Assembly: GCF_900113015.1 (NCBI RefSeq)
Contig: NZ_FONV01000019.1
Coordinates: 1 to 64,000 of the forward strand
DNA from: Actinoplanes philippinensis
GTDB taxonomy: Bacteria > Actinomycetota > Actinomycetes > Mycobacteriales > Micromonosporaceae
Length of the DNA: 64,000 nt
Reading direction: 5' to 3'
Under the pieces are notes generated by a model. That model worked only from the letters and a program-made list of their open reading frames with translations, ran no database searches and was not told the origin of the DNA. The translations under genes were made by a program, and so were the position numbers. This document shows positions 1 through 8,943 of the stretch, in pieces. Numbering within the stretch: position 1 is the stretch's first letter; the number at the start of each line of letters is the position of its first letter.

Positions 1-2
1 GC

Positions 3-86
3 TGGACCACCGGCACCGCCTACGATCCCGCACAACACCGAGCCCTCCAACGACTCCTCAACCAAGATCAAACCGTGGCGGGTTGA
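3..86 (+). CDS. C-terminal fragment of an unidentified protein
   Basis: An open frame enters from the left edge and ends at a TGA at 84-86. The 27 visible residues end in DQTVAG and are rich in Gln, Arg and Leu (AQHRALQRLLNQDQ). It converges on metY, whose stop lies 11 bp away. The fragment is too short to assign. A transposase tail is possible but I cannot support it. Confidence 0.35.
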   Translation, partial: WTTGTAYDPAQHRALQRLLNQDQTVAG

Positions 87-97
87 CACAGGGCTAC

Positions 98-1396
98 TCA
101 TGCCGTCACCCCCGCAAAGGCCTGTGTGAGGTCCCAGATCAGATCGTCCACGCTTTCCGTGCCGACCGACAGCCGGATCGTGCCCGGCCCGACCCCGGCG
201 GCCCGCAGCTCGTCGTCGCTGAGCTGCCGGTGTGTGGTGCTCGCCGGATGGATGATCAGGCTCTTCGCGTCGCCGACGTTGGCCAGGTGCGACCACAGCC
301 GTACCCCGCGGATCAGGTCCTGGCCGCCCTCGCGCCCACCGGCCACGTCGAACGAGAACACCGCGCCCGGCCCGAGCGGCAGATACTTCTCCACCAGCGC
401 CCGGTAGCGACCGCCGGGCAGCCCGGCCCAGGTTATGTTCGAGGCCAGCGGGTGCTCGTCGAGGAACGCGGCGATCCGGCGGGCGTTCGCCACGTGCCGG
501 TCCATCCGCAGCGACAGCGTCTCCAGCCCCTGCAGGAACAGGAACGCGTTGAACGGCGACAGCGCCCCGCCCAGGTCACGCAGCGTCTCGGCGCGCAGCT
601 TCATCAGATAGCCGTAGGTCCCGAATGTCTCATGGAACTTCAGGCCGTGGTACGCCGGGGACGGCTCCGCCACCACCGGGAACCGCCCGTTCGACCAGTC
701 GAACGTGCCGGCCTCGACCACCACCCCGCCGATGCTGGTCCCGTGGCCGCCGATGAACTTGGTCGCCGAGTGCACCACGATGTCGGCGCCCCACTCGATC
801 GGCCGGCACAGGTACGGCGTGGCGAACGTGTTGTCCACGATCAGCGGCAGCCCGTGCTCGTGCGCGATGGCGGCGATCGCCTCGATGTCGAGCACGTTGC
901 CGCCCGGGTTGCCGATCGTCTCGCCGAAGAACGCCTTCGTGGTGTCCCGGACCGCCTTGCGCCACGCCGACACGTCGTCCGGGTCCACCCACGACAGCTC
1001 GACGTTGAGTTTGCGCAGCAGGTGCTTGAGCTGGTTGACGGTGCCGCCGTAGAGCGCCTGTGACGCGACCACGTGGTCACCCGGCTCCAGCAGGGTGAAC
1101 AGCGCCGCCGCCTGGGCTGCGATGCCGCTGGCGAAGGCGACCGCCCCGCTGCCGCCCTCCAGGTTCGCCACCCGCTCCTCGAAGACCGCCGTGGTCGGAT
1201 TCATGATCCGGGAGTACGTGTTCCCGTACTCCTGAAGGTTGAAATAGGCGGCAGCCGACTCCGGATCCTCGAAGACGTAGCTGGTCGTCTGGAAGATCGG
1301 CACCGCCCGCGCGCCGGTGTTCGGATCGGGTCGCTGACCGGCGTGCAGCTGCCGGGTCTCGAACCCGAACTCGTGCGGCGCTTCTTCTCTGCTCAC
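98..1396 (-). CDS. metY: O-acetylhomoserine sulfhydrylase (aminocarboxypropyltransferase)
   Basis: This 432-residue protein is a Cys/Met-metabolism PLP enzyme that converts O-acetyl-L-homoserine and sulfide to L-homocysteine in the cytoplasm. The N-terminus FETRQLHAGQ, the FQTTSYVFEDP stretch and the PLP-lysine motif SATKFIGGHG (Lys213) fit the MetY branch, as does the length. The GTG start at 1396 shares a GTGA overlap with the metX stop, and a Shine-Dalgarno sequence (CAGGAGGGC) lies inside the metX 3' end, so translation is probably coupled. The frame stays open far upstream inside metX, but that extension shows no family similarity. It supplies the step after MetX in direct sulfhydrylation. 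Confidence 0.93.
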   Translation of the reverse strand: MSREEAPHEFGFETRQLHAGQRPDPNTGARAVPIFQTTSYVFEDPESAAAYFNLQEYGNTYSRIMNPTTAVFEERVANLEGGSGAVAFASGIAAQAAALFTLLEPGDHVVASQALYGGTVNQLKHLLRKLNVELSWVDPDDVSAWRKAVRDTTKAFFGETIGNPGGNVLDIEAIAAIAHEHGLPLIVDNTFATPYLCRPIEWGADIVVHSATKFIGGHGTSIGGVVVEAGTFDWSNGRFPVVAEPSPAYHGLKFHETFGTYGYLMKLRAETLRDLGGALSPFNAFLFLQGLETLSLRMDRHVANARRIAAFLDEHPLASNITWAGLPGGRYRALVEKYLPLGPGAVFSFDVAGGREGGQDLIRGVRLWSHLANVGDAKSLIIHPASTTHRQLSDDELRAAGVGPGTIRLSVGTESVDDLIWDLTQAFAGVTA

Positions 1397-2511
1397 TCGG
1401 TGCCCTCCTGAAGGAACCGCCGGACGATGGGGGTCTGCCGGGCCTCTTCCAGCAGAAAACAATCGTGCCCGTACGGCGCGTCGATCACGTGGTTCTCCAC
1501 GCTCTTGCCGAGTCGCGTCAGGGTGTCGGCGATCTCCTGGGACGCGGCCGGCGGGTAGAGCCAGTCCGAGCTGAACGAGATCAGCAGCGTGCGGGCCTTC
1601 ACCTGGTCGAGGGGCCCCAGCTCGAAGTAGGTGAGCGCCCGGGAGAGGTACAGGTAGGTGTTCGCGTCGAACCGGCGGACGAACGCGGCCGCCTGGTGTC
1701 GCAGGTAGCTCTCCACCGCGAACTCCGGCTCGGTGATCGTGTAGTTCAGCCCGTCCTGGAGTCGCCGGCCGAACTTCTCGGCCAGCCCCGGCGCCGACAG
1801 GTAGGTGATGTGCCCGACCATCCGTGCCACGCCCATCCCGGCGTCCGGGGCGCGGCCCGTCCCGTAGTAGCGGCCACCCTGCCAGTCCGGGTCCCGCATG
1901 ATCGCCTCGCGGGCGATCGCGTTCCAGGCCACCCCCTGCGGCTGCAGCGCGTGGGTGGACGCGATCACCACTATCGCGTCGACCTGGTCCGGGTAGCGGG
2001 TCGCCCATTCGAGCGCCTGCATGCCGCCGAGGGAGCCGCCGGCCACCGCGGCGAGCCGGTCGATGCCGAGCTCGTCGAGGAACGCCCGCTCGCAGCGGAC
2101 CATGTCGGCCACCGTGATCACCGGGAAGTCCGGCCCGTACGGCTCACCGGTCGCCGGATCGGTCGAGGACGGGCCGGTGGTGCCCCGGCAGCCGCCCAGC
2201 AGGTTCGTCGACACCACGAGATACCGGTCGGTGTCGAACGCCTTGCCCGGTCCGATCATGCCGTCCCACCAGCCCAGCCCCTTGGCGTACCCCTCACGGG
2301 TGCCCTCCTCGGGCGGCTGCGCGGCGATCCCGGCCGCGTGCGCGTCACCGGACAGGGCGTGGCAGACCAGGATCACGTTGTCCCGATCGGGGGACATCGT
2401 CCCGTACGTCTCATAGGCGACCCGGACTCTGGAAAGCTCACGCCCGCAGTCCAGAGGCAGCGGACCGGGCAGGTCGAGGTAGCGCGTCTCGACGACTCCG
2501 ACGCTCGTCAT
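1393..2511 (-). CDS. metX: Homoserine O-acetyltransferase
   Basis: This 372-residue alpha/beta hydrolase-fold enzyme acetylates L-homoserine with acetyl-CoA, the committing step of methionine synthesis. The nucleophile elbow GGSLGGMQA places the catalytic Ser at 160; Asp316 (SSDWLYPP) and His349 (YGHDCF) complete the usual triad. HALSGDAHAAG and the length fit MetX. It is first in a metX-metY operon, with a 4-bp GTGA overlap. A good promoter (-35 at 2543-2548, -10 at 2520-2525) would start the transcript within a few bases of the ATG, so it may be leaderless. Some homologues prefer succinyl-CoA; sequence alone does not exclude that. Confidence 0.93.
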   Translation of the reverse strand: MTSVGVVETRYLDLPGPLPLDCGRELSRVRVAYETYGTMSPDRDNVILVCHALSGDAHAAGIAAQPPEEGTREGYAKGLGWWDGMIGPGKAFDTDRYLVVSTNLLGGCRGTTGPSSTDPATGEPYGPDFPVITVADMVRCERAFLDELGIDRLAAVAGGSLGGMQALEWATRYPDQVDAIVVIASTHALQPQGVAWNAIAREAIMRDPDWQGGRYYGTGRAPDAGMGVARMVGHITYLSAPGLAEKFGRRLQDGLNYTITEPEFAVESYLRHQAAAFVRRFDANTYLYLSRALTYFELGPLDQVKARTLLISFSSDWLYPPAASQEIADTLTRLGKSVENHVIDAPYGHDCFLLEEARQTPIVRRFLQEGTE

Positions 2512-2519
2512 GGCCCCCC

Positions 2520-2548
2520 ACGCTATCCGCGGACAAGATCATTGTCTA
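2520..2548 (-). promoter_or_regulatory. Candidate metXY promoter (leaderless)
   Basis: On the minus strand TAGACA (2543-2548) is separated by 17 nt from TAGCGT (2520-2525), close to the primary-sigma consensus TTGACA-17-TANNNT. The expected transcription start is about 2512-2514 and the ATG is at 2511. No SAM-riboswitch-like leader can fit in this gap. Confidence 0.45.
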
Positions 2549-2599
2549 GCGTACCGATGGGTGTTGTAGATCAGGCCCCCACCAGGGAGGATGCCAGCC

Positions 2600-3145
2600 A
2601 TGACCGTCACCGATAACGGAGTCAACGTCCAGGCGCTGCTCGACGCGCGCGAGGCCCTCAAGGGCGCACCGGAGGCCGCCCGGTTCACCTGGCGGGCCAC
2701 CTCGAAGTGGGACCGGGGCGTGCACTGCACCACCACCATCGAGAACTTCTACGGCCTCGGCGCCGAGCAGTCGCACAAGGCGAAGTCCGAGTTCGCCGCC
2801 GACCACCCCGAGGTGTTCGCGGCCGAGGACAACGGCATCACCCCGATCGAGTACCTTCTGGTCGGCCTGGCGAGCTGCCTCACCGCCGGCGTCGCCTCGG
2901 TCGCCCAGAACCGGGGGATCCAGCTGCGCTCGGTCACCGCCGTCGTCGAGGGCAACCACGACATCCGCGGCATCCTCGGCGACCCCGACGTGCGCAACGG
3001 CTACAACGACATCAAGGTCACCTTCGACATCGACGCCGACGCCTCCAAGGAGGACATCGAGGCCATCGTCGCCCAGTCGCAGAAGCGGTCGGCCGTCTTC
3101 GACGCGCTCACCAACCCGACCGACGTGACCGTAGAGGTCGCCTGA
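2600..3145 (+). CDS. OsmC family protein
   Basis: This 181-residue protein has the OsmC/Ohr layout: an N-terminal strand region with CTTTIENFYG, then the helix LLVGLASCLTAGVASVAQNRG carrying the conserved peroxidatic-type Cys, and a C-terminal ferredoxin-like half ending DALTNPTDVTVEV. The second OsmC Cys (usually before PV near the C-terminus) is replaced in KRSAVFDAL. Peroxidase chemistry is therefore uncertain. Of two near ATGs, 2600 is chosen because AGGGAGG (2584-2590) is 9 nt away, whereas it abuts the ATG at 2591. It shares the intergenic region with metX and is followed at once by a flavoprotein gene. Confidence 0.85.
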   Translation: MTVTDNGVNVQALLDAREALKGAPEAARFTWRATSKWDRGVHCTTTIENFYGLGAEQSHKAKSEFAADHPEVFAAEDNGITPIEYLLVGLASCLTAGVASVAQNRGIQLRSVTAVVEGNHDIRGILGDPDVRNGYNDIKVTFDIDADASKEDIEAIVAQSQKRSAVFDALTNPTDVTVEVA

Positions 3146-3147
3146 CC

Positions 3148-4407
3148 TTGGGCGACAGTGTCACCACGGTCGTCGTCGGCGCGGGACACGCCGGGCTGGC
3201 CGCCAGCCACTTCCTGCGCCGGCGGGGCATCGACCACGTCGTCCTGGAACGCGGGCAGGTCGCGAACTCGTGGCGCACCGAGCGCTGGGACTCGCTACGG
3301 CTGCTCACGCCCAACTGGCTGAGCCGGCTGCCCGGGCTGGACTACGACGGCGACGACCCGGACGGGTACATGACGATGGACGAGGTGGTCGCGTTCATCG
3401 AGCGTTTCGCCGCGGGGGCGCCCGTCCGGACCGGTGTGAACGTGACGTCGGTACGGCGTACCGGCGAAGGGTTTGCCGTCGGTGACCTGCGGTGCCGGTC
3501 GGTGGTGATCGCGACCGGCGCGTGCAACGTGCCGGTCGTGCCGGACTTCGGGGACCTCGGCGTCCCTCAGGTCACGCCGTTCGGGTACCGCAACCCGGAC
3601 CGGCTGCCCGACGGCGGCGTGCTCGTGGTCGGCGCCTCGGCCACCGGTGTGCAGATCGCCGCCGAGCTGCGACGAGCCGGGCGGCAGGTGGTGCTCTCGG
3701 TGGGGGAGCACACCCGGATGCCGCGCCGGCACCGTGGCCGTGACGTGCTGTGGTGGATGCACGAGTCGGGTCTGTGGGCGCAGCGTTACGACGAGGTGGA
3801 GGATCTCGACCGGGCCCGGCGGCTGCCGTCGCCGCAGCTCGCCGGCGGCGCCGACGTCGACCTCAACACGCTGACCGAGGCCGGGGTGGAGTTGGTCGGG
3901 CGGCTCGCCACGGTACGGGACGGGTGGGCGCTGTTCTCCGGCGGGCTGCGCAACGTGTGCTCGCTCGCCGACCTGAAGGCGAACCGGATGCTCGCCGGCT
4001 TCGACGAGTGGGCCGGGCTGACCGGCCGGGTCGTGCTCGAACCCACCCGGGTGCCGGCGAAGCCCCGGCTGCGCCTCGACCTCGGCAGTGGCGAGATCGG
4101 CACGATCGTGTGGGCGACCGGCTTCCGGCCGGACCACTCGTGGCTGCAGGTGCCGGTCCTCGACGAGAAGGGCCGGCTGCGCCACGACGGCGGCGTGACC
4201 GAGGTTCCCGGGCTGTACGCCCTGGGCCTGCCGGTGCTGCGCCGCCGCCGGTCCACGTTCCTGCACGGCATCGAGGACGATGCCCGCTACGTCGTCGATC
4301 ACCTGGTTCGTACGCTGAGCGGCACGCCCGGCCGGCCGGAGTCCGAGGCCGGATCGACGCTCGGGTGGAATGGGCACGGATCCGGAGATATCGTTTCTCC
4401 TCGATGA
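3148..4407 (+). CDS. FAD/NAD(P)-dependent flavoprotein monooxygenase
   Basis: The product of about 419 residues is a two-dinucleotide-fold flavoprotein like FMO/CzcO-type monooxygenases. It has an N-terminal FAD motif GAGHAGL, a W-S-W-R-T-E-R-W-like FAD-contact stretch (NSWRTERWDSLRLLTP), a second NAD(P) motif (VVGASATGVQIAAEL) and the C-terminal ATGFRPD motif. Similar proteins hydroxylate or oxygenate small organic substrates; the substrate here is unknown. The start is a TTG at 3148, 2 bp past the osmC-like stop, with AGAGG at 3133-3137. Its TGA overlaps the ATG of the GH67 gene, so the three genes probably form one transcript although their chemistry is unrelated. Confidence 0.82.
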   Translation: MGDSVTTVVVGAGHAGLAASHFLRRRGIDHVVLERGQVANSWRTERWDSLRLLTPNWLSRLPGLDYDGDDPDGYMTMDEVVAFIERFAAGAPVRTGVNVTSVRRTGEGFAVGDLRCRSVVIATGACNVPVVPDFGDLGVPQVTPFGYRNPDRLPDGGVLVVGASATGVQIAAELRRAGRQVVLSVGEHTRMPRRHRGRDVLWWMHESGLWAQRYDEVEDLDRARRLPSPQLAGGADVDLNTLTEAGVELVGRLATVRDGWALFSGGLRNVCSLADLKANRMLAGFDEWAGLTGRVVLEPTRVPAKPRLRLDLGSGEIGTIVWATGFRPDHSWLQVPVLDEKGRLRHDGGVTEVPGLYALGLPVLRRRRSTFLHGIEDDARYVVDHLVRTLSGTPGRPESEAGSTLGWNGHGSGDIVSPR

Positions 4408-6431
4408 ACGAGAGACCCGCTCCGGACGCCGATCCGGTCCATGCCGCCTGGCTGCCGCCGTCGGTGTTCCGTGCCCTGGGCTCCCGCCGCGTCCGGGTGG
4501 ACGGCGAGGGACCGCTCGCCGACACCGTCCGCGCCGAGGTGGCCGCCGCCTGCGCCCGCTTCGGCGGTGTCGCCCAGCCCACCTCGGCACCCGACCTGCT
4601 CCTCACCGTCGCGGCCGGCGCCGCGGGCTCCGAAGGCTTTCTGCTGGGCCGCCGCGACGGCGCCACGGTCGTGCTCGCCGACGGCCCGGCCGGGCTGCTC
4701 CCCGGACTGTTCGAGGTGGTCCGCCGGGGCGAGGCCGCCTTCGATCCGGCGCTCGCCGACGAACGCCACCAACCCGCGTTCCGGCTGCGCGTCCTCGACC
4801 ACTGGGACAACGTCTTCGTGCACCCGGTGATGGGCCAGGTCGAACGCGGCTACGCCGGCGGGTCGATCTTCTGGCAGGGCGGCCGGCTCCGGGCCGACCT
4901 CTCCCGGGTCCGCGACTACGCGAGGTTGCTGGCCGCGTCCGGCATCAACGCGATCACCGTCAACAACGTCAACGTCGGCGAGGGCGAGACCCACCTGCTC
5001 ACCGACCGGCTCGGCGACGTCGCCGCCATCGCCTCGGCCGTCCGGCCGTACGGCATACGCGTCCACGTGTCGGTCAACTTCGCCGCCCCGGTGATCCTCG
5101 GCGACCTGCCGACCGCCGACCCGCTCGACCCGGCCGTCCGGCGCTGGTGGGCGTCCACCACCGACCGGGTCTTCGCCACGATCCCCGACTTCGGCGGCTA
5201 CCTGGTGAAGGCCGACTCCGAAGGCCAGCCCGGCCCGTTCACCTACGGCCGCACCCACGCCGACGGCGCCAACATGCTCGCCGCGGCCCTCGCCCCGCAC
5301 GGCGCCCCGGTCCGGTGGCGGGCGTTCGTCTACAACCACCGCCAGGACTGGCGCGACCGCACCACCGACCGGGCACGCGCCGCCCACGACCACTTCGCCG
5401 CGCTGGACGGCCGGTTCGCCGACAACGTGATCCTGCAGGTGAAGCACGGCCCGATCGACTTCCAGACCCGCGAGCCGGTGTCCCCGGTCCTGCTCGCCAT
5501 GCCGCACACTCACCTGGCCGTCGAGCTGCAGGTCACCCAGGAGTACACCGGCCAGCAGAGACACATCTGCTACCTGCCGCCGATGTGGAGCGGGGTGCTC
5601 GGGTTCCGCCCCACCGGCGACACCTCGCCCACCCTGGCCACCCGTCTGACGGCCGGCCCCTCCGGCGCCGACTCGGGTTCCGTCTCCGGTCGTACCCCCG
5701 CGGGGGTGCTGTCCGCCGTTGCCAACGTGGGCGATGACCGATTCTGGACAGGGCACCCGTTGGCTCAGGCCAACCTCTACGCGGTCGGCCGCCTGGGCTG
5801 GGCGCCCGGCCGCGACCCGGCGGCGATCCTCGACGAGTGGATCTCGCTGACGTTCCCGGAGGCGCCGCCCCGGCTCCGCCACACCCTGCACACCCTGATG
5901 GACGACTCGTGGCTGACGTACGAGCAGTACACGGCCCCGCTGGGGGTGGGCTTCATGGTCCGTCCCGGTCACCATTACGGCCCCGACGTGGACGGCTACG
6001 AGTACACCCCGTGGGGCACATACCACTTCGCCGACCGGGACGGCATCGGCGTGGACCGCACGGTCGCCACCGGCACCGGGTTCACCGGCCAGTACCCGCC
6101 GCCCTGGTCGGAGCGCTACGAGTCACTGTCGACCTGCCCCGACGAGTTGCTGCTGTTCTTCCACCACGTCCCCTACACCCACCTGCTGCACAGCGGCACG
6201 ACGGTGATCCAGCACATCTACGACACCCACTTCGCCGGCGCGCAGCGGGTGGCCGAGATGCGCCCGGAGTGGGATTCCGTCGCCGGCCTGGTGGATCCGG
6301 CCACGCACGCCCGGGTCGCCGAACGCCTGGCCGAGCAGCACCGCAGCGCCGAGGAGTGGCGGGACCAGATCAACACGTACTTCCACCGCAAGTCCGGGGT
6401 CCCCGACGACAAGGGCCGCCGGATCCACTGA
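4404..6431 (+). CDS. aguA: GH67 alpha-glucuronidase
   Basis: This 675-residue enzyme would remove alpha-1,2-linked (4-O-methyl)glucuronic acid from xylo-oligosaccharides (aldouronates). All family hallmarks are present in order: KADSEGQPGP with the general acid at Glu273, KHGPIDFQTREP with Asp352, and QEYTGQQ with Glu380. This matches the acid and base pair known for GH67. The length matches the family, and no signal peptide is seen, so it should act inside the cell on imported oligosaccharides. That fits the aldouronate-type ABC importer a few kb away. The ATG overlaps the upstream stop (ATGA). The stop codon lies within a hairpin shared with the converging GNAT gene. Confidence 0.92.
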   Translation: MNERPAPDADPVHAAWLPPSVFRALGSRRVRVDGEGPLADTVRAEVAAACARFGGVAQPTSAPDLLLTVAAGAAGSEGFLLGRRDGATVVLADGPAGLLPGLFEVVRRGEAAFDPALADERHQPAFRLRVLDHWDNVFVHPVMGQVERGYAGGSIFWQGGRLRADLSRVRDYARLLAASGINAITVNNVNVGEGETHLLTDRLGDVAAIASAVRPYGIRVHVSVNFAAPVILGDLPTADPLDPAVRRWWASTTDRVFATIPDFGGYLVKADSEGQPGPFTYGRTHADGANMLAAALAPHGAPVRWRAFVYNHRQDWRDRTTDRARAAHDHFAALDGRFADNVILQVKHGPIDFQTREPVSPVLLAMPHTHLAVELQVTQEYTGQQRHICYLPPMWSGVLGFRPTGDTSPTLATRLTAGPSGADSGSVSGRTPAGVLSAVANVGDDRFWTGHPLAQANLYAVGRLGWAPGRDPAAILDEWISLTFPEAPPRLRHTLHTLMDDSWLTYEQYTAPLGVGFMVRPGHHYGPDVDGYEYTPWGTYHFADRDGIGVDRTVATGTGFTGQYPPPWSERYESLSTCPDELLLFFHHVPYTHLLHSGTTVIQHIYDTHFAGAQRVAEMRPEWDSVAGLVDPATHARVAERLAEQHRSAEEWRDQINTYFHRKSGVPDDKGRRIH

Positions 6432-6436
6432 TCCGG
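6419..6436. terminator. Bidirectional hairpin between converging genes
   Basis: CCGGATC (6419-6425), loop CACT, GATCCGG (6430-6436) form a perfect 7-bp stem. It contains the GH67 stop codon and lies just past the stop of the convergent GNAT gene. There is no U-tract, so it may act as a simple transcript-end hairpin. Confidence 0.4.
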
Positions 6437-6438
6437 GG

Positions 6439-6906
6439 TCACCGGCCGCGCTTCTCGTAGATCAGCGTGGTGCGGCCCTTGGCCATGTCGGGGCGGGTGT
6501 CGACGTGCCGGTAACCGAGCGCCGACCAGAAGCGCTGAGCGGCCGGATTGTTGACCAGGACGCCGAGACGGAGGACACCCGTACCCTCGAAGAGATCCTC
6601 GACGGCGGTGGCGATCGCCCGGCCGTGCCCCTGCCGGCGGTGGTGGCCGTCGACCAGGAGCAGGCCGATCCACGGATGGCCGTCCCTCAGGTGGCGTTCC
6701 AGGACACGGACGTAGCCCACTGTCGCGTTCCCGTGGCGGGCGGTGAACGCCAACTCGCCGGGGGCGAGGTCGGCGGCGGCCCGGGCGACGGCCGGCCGGT
6801 CCAGCCGGGACGGGTCGAGGTCACCGCTGCGGCGCCAGTAGTCCGCGTTGGTGAGGTAGACCGAATGCAGGTCGTCGTCCGCGGCCCAGGGGTGAAGCGT
6901 GGTCAC
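6439..6906 (-). CDS. GNAT family N-acetyltransferase
   Basis: This 155-residue single-domain acetyltransferase has the acetyl-CoA pyrophosphate loop RRQGHGRAIATAV and the C-terminal NPAAQRFWSALGYRHV motif of GNAT enzymes. The substrate cannot be inferred. The start is a GTG at 6906. Its end converges on the GH67 gene with only 7 bp between stops. It lies 9 bp downstream of the GH42 stop on the same strand, so it may be the last gene of the transporter operon. Confidence 0.88.
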   Translation of the reverse strand: MTTLHPWAADDDLHSVYLTNADYWRRSGDLDPSRLDRPAVARAAADLAPGELAFTARHGNATVGYVRVLERHLRDGHPWIGLLLVDGHHRRQGHGRAIATAVEDLFEGTGVLRLGVLVNNPAAQRFWSALGYRHVDTRPDMAKGRTTLIYEKRGR

Positions 6907-6915
6907 CGCACGACC

Positions 6916-8943
6916 CTACCGGCGCGCCGGTGTCCCGCCGCCGGTCGACGGAGTGCGCGCCGGGTCGCGGTAGAGGGCGACCCCGTTCGGGCCGAGGACG
7001 CGGACGAGGTGCCCGGACAGCAGGTCGGTGCCGGCGCAGGCATCCGGCAGGTCGACCGGTGACGTGCCGTGGTTGAGGACGAACAGCAGCCGCTCGCCGT
7101 CGGGGGTGACGCGGACGGCGGTCTCCACGTCGGGCAGGTCGGCGCACGGGCCGAGCAGCCCGTGCCGGGCGAGGACCTCGCGGATCACGTGGGTCACCCC
7201 TTCCGGGGACAGGCCGGCTCCGACGTACCAGGCGTGGCCGTCGCCGTAGGTGTTGCGGGTGACCGCGGCGGTGCCGGCGTAGAAATCGGCCCCGTAGGTC
7301 CCGACGACCTCGGCGCCGCGCGGGAGGACCAGTTCGAACAGCAGCCGCGACTCGAACGTCGTGCCGTTCATGGTCACCGGGTTGACGTAGGACTCCTCCC
7401 GGGCGTCCTGCTCGTCCACCCGTACTCCCAGGAGGGCGGCCAGGGGTCCCGGCACGTCGGACAGGAAGGCGTTGTCGTTCTCGTCGACCCGCCCGGACAG
7501 GAACGTGGCGACCACCGTCCCGCCACCGGACGCGACAGCCGCGAGCCGATCCGCCAGACCGTTCTTGACCATGTGCAGGGCGGGCGCGACGACCACGTCG
7601 TAGCCGTCCAGGGGCGCGGTCACCGGTATCACGTCGAGGTCGGCGCCGAGCTGCCACAGCGCCCGGTGGTAGGCGATGACCACGTCGAGGTAGCGGACCA
7701 GCCGGGACGGGCCGTCCGAGATCTCCAGCGCCCACCAGCTGTCCCAGTCGAAGAGCAGCGCCACCCGCGCCGGGGTCCGGGCGCCCAGCGTCATCGGGCC
7801 GAGGACGGCGAGTTCGGCGCCGAGGGCCGCGACCTCCCGGAACACCCGGGTGTCCGAGCGCCCGGCGTGCCCGATCACCGCGCCGTGGTACTTCTCGCTG
7901 GCGCCGCGACCGGCGCGCATCTGGAAGAACAGCACCGCGTCGGCCCCGTGCGCGACCGCCTGCCAGCTCCACAACCGCATCACCCCGGGACGTTTCAGCG
8001 GGTTGACGTCCCGGCACGCGGTCACGCTCGGTGTCTGCTCCATGAGCCAGAACGGCTGCCCGCCCTTGAGTCCGCGCATCAGGTCGTGGGCCAGCGCCAT
8101 CCGGGCGGCGGACCGGTCGTCGGGCGGATAGTTGTCCCACGAGACCAGGTCGAGATCGGCGGCCCACCGGTGGTAGTCGATCGGCCGGTAGAGGCCCATG
8201 AAGTTGGTGGTCACCGGAGTGTCCGGATCTGATCGCCGGATAGCGGCCTTCTCGTCACGGAAGTTGGTCAGCATCGCGTCCGACATGAACCGCAGGTAGT
8301 CGAGCGTGATGCCCTGGAAGGCGGTGTGGTCGGGGCCGCGCCAGTGCTCGGTGAGCGCCGACGGCGGCTCGATCTCGTCCCAGCCGGTGAACGTGTGTGA
8401 CCAGAACGTGGTGTACCAGGCGTCGTTCAGCGCCGACAGGCTGCCGTACCGGGAGCGCAGCCAGTCACGGAAACCGGCGGCGCACAGGTCGCAGTAGCAG
8501 GCGCCGCCGTACTCGTTGCCGACGTGCCACGCGACGATCGCCGGATGCCCGGCGTAACGGTGCGCGATCCGGCCGGCCACCTCGGCGGAGAAACGCCGGA
8601 AGTCGGGCGAGCTGGGGCACGAGTTGTGCCGCTGCCCGAACCGGTGCTTGCGGCCCTCGAAATCGGTGCGGGTCACCGACGGATACGCCCGGGCCATCCA
8701 CGCCGGATGCGCGCCGGTGCCGGTGGCGAGGCAGATCCGCCGGCCGGAAGCGGTCGCCCGCTCGATGATCGCGTCGAGGACGCTGAAGTCGTACACGTCC
8801 GGGCCGGGCTGCGTCAGCCCCCAGGTGAAGACACCCACGGTGAGCGTGTCGATGTGCGCCTCGTCGAACAGGCGGTGATCGTCGTCCCACACCTCCTTCG
8901 GCCACTGCTCCGGGTTGTAGTCGCCGCCGTAGGGGATCTTCAT
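6916..8943 (-). CDS. GH42 beta-galactosidase
   Basis: The 675-residue cytoplasmic glycosidase would cleave terminal beta-galactosides (some relatives act on arabinosides) from imported oligosaccharides. It begins YGGDYNPEQWP and has the acid/base motif HVGNEYGGACYC (Glu144), the FDxWWALE stretch, and nucleophile motif WLMEQTPS (Glu302). Cysteines typical of the GH42 Zn cluster follow Glu144 (CYCDLCAAG). The ATG at 8943 overlaps the DUF624 stop (ATGA), with AAGGAG upstream. Terminal position in an ABC operon suggests it processes what the transporter brings in. Confidence 0.92.
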   Translation of the reverse strand: MKIPYGGDYNPEQWPKEVWDDDHRLFDEAHIDTLTVGVFTWGLTQPGPDVYDFSVLDAIIERATASGRRICLATGTGAHPAWMARAYPSVTRTDFEGRKHRFGQRHNSCPSSPDFRRFSAEVAGRIAHRYAGHPAIVAWHVGNEYGGACYCDLCAAGFRDWLRSRYGSLSALNDAWYTTFWSHTFTGWDEIEPPSALTEHWRGPDHTAFQGITLDYLRFMSDAMLTNFRDEKAAIRRSDPDTPVTTNFMGLYRPIDYHRWAADLDLVSWDNYPPDDRSAARMALAHDLMRGLKGGQPFWLMEQTPSVTACRDVNPLKRPGVMRLWSWQAVAHGADAVLFFQMRAGRGASEKYHGAVIGHAGRSDTRVFREVAALGAELAVLGPMTLGARTPARVALLFDWDSWWALEISDGPSRLVRYLDVVIAYHRALWQLGADLDVIPVTAPLDGYDVVVAPALHMVKNGLADRLAAVASGGGTVVATFLSGRVDENDNAFLSDVPGPLAALLGVRVDEQDAREESYVNPVTMNGTTFESRLLFELVLPRGAEVVGTYGADFYAGTAAVTRNTYGDGHAWYVGAGLSPEGVTHVIREVLARHGLLGPCADLPDVETAVRVTPDGERLLFVLNHGTSPVDLPDACAGTDLLSGHLVRVLGPNGVALYRDPARTPSTGGGTPARR

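Noticed and set aside
98..2008. 636-codon open frame extending metY into metX
   Set aside because: Residues upstream of 1396 are Arg/Gly/Ala low-complexity, overlap metX entirely on the same strand and have no MetY similarity; the GTGA overlap with a good ribosome site explains the start.
2512..2590. SAM riboswitch upstream of metX
   Set aside because: The divergent gap is under 90 bp, and the predicted transcript starts at the ATG; no S-box features are visible.
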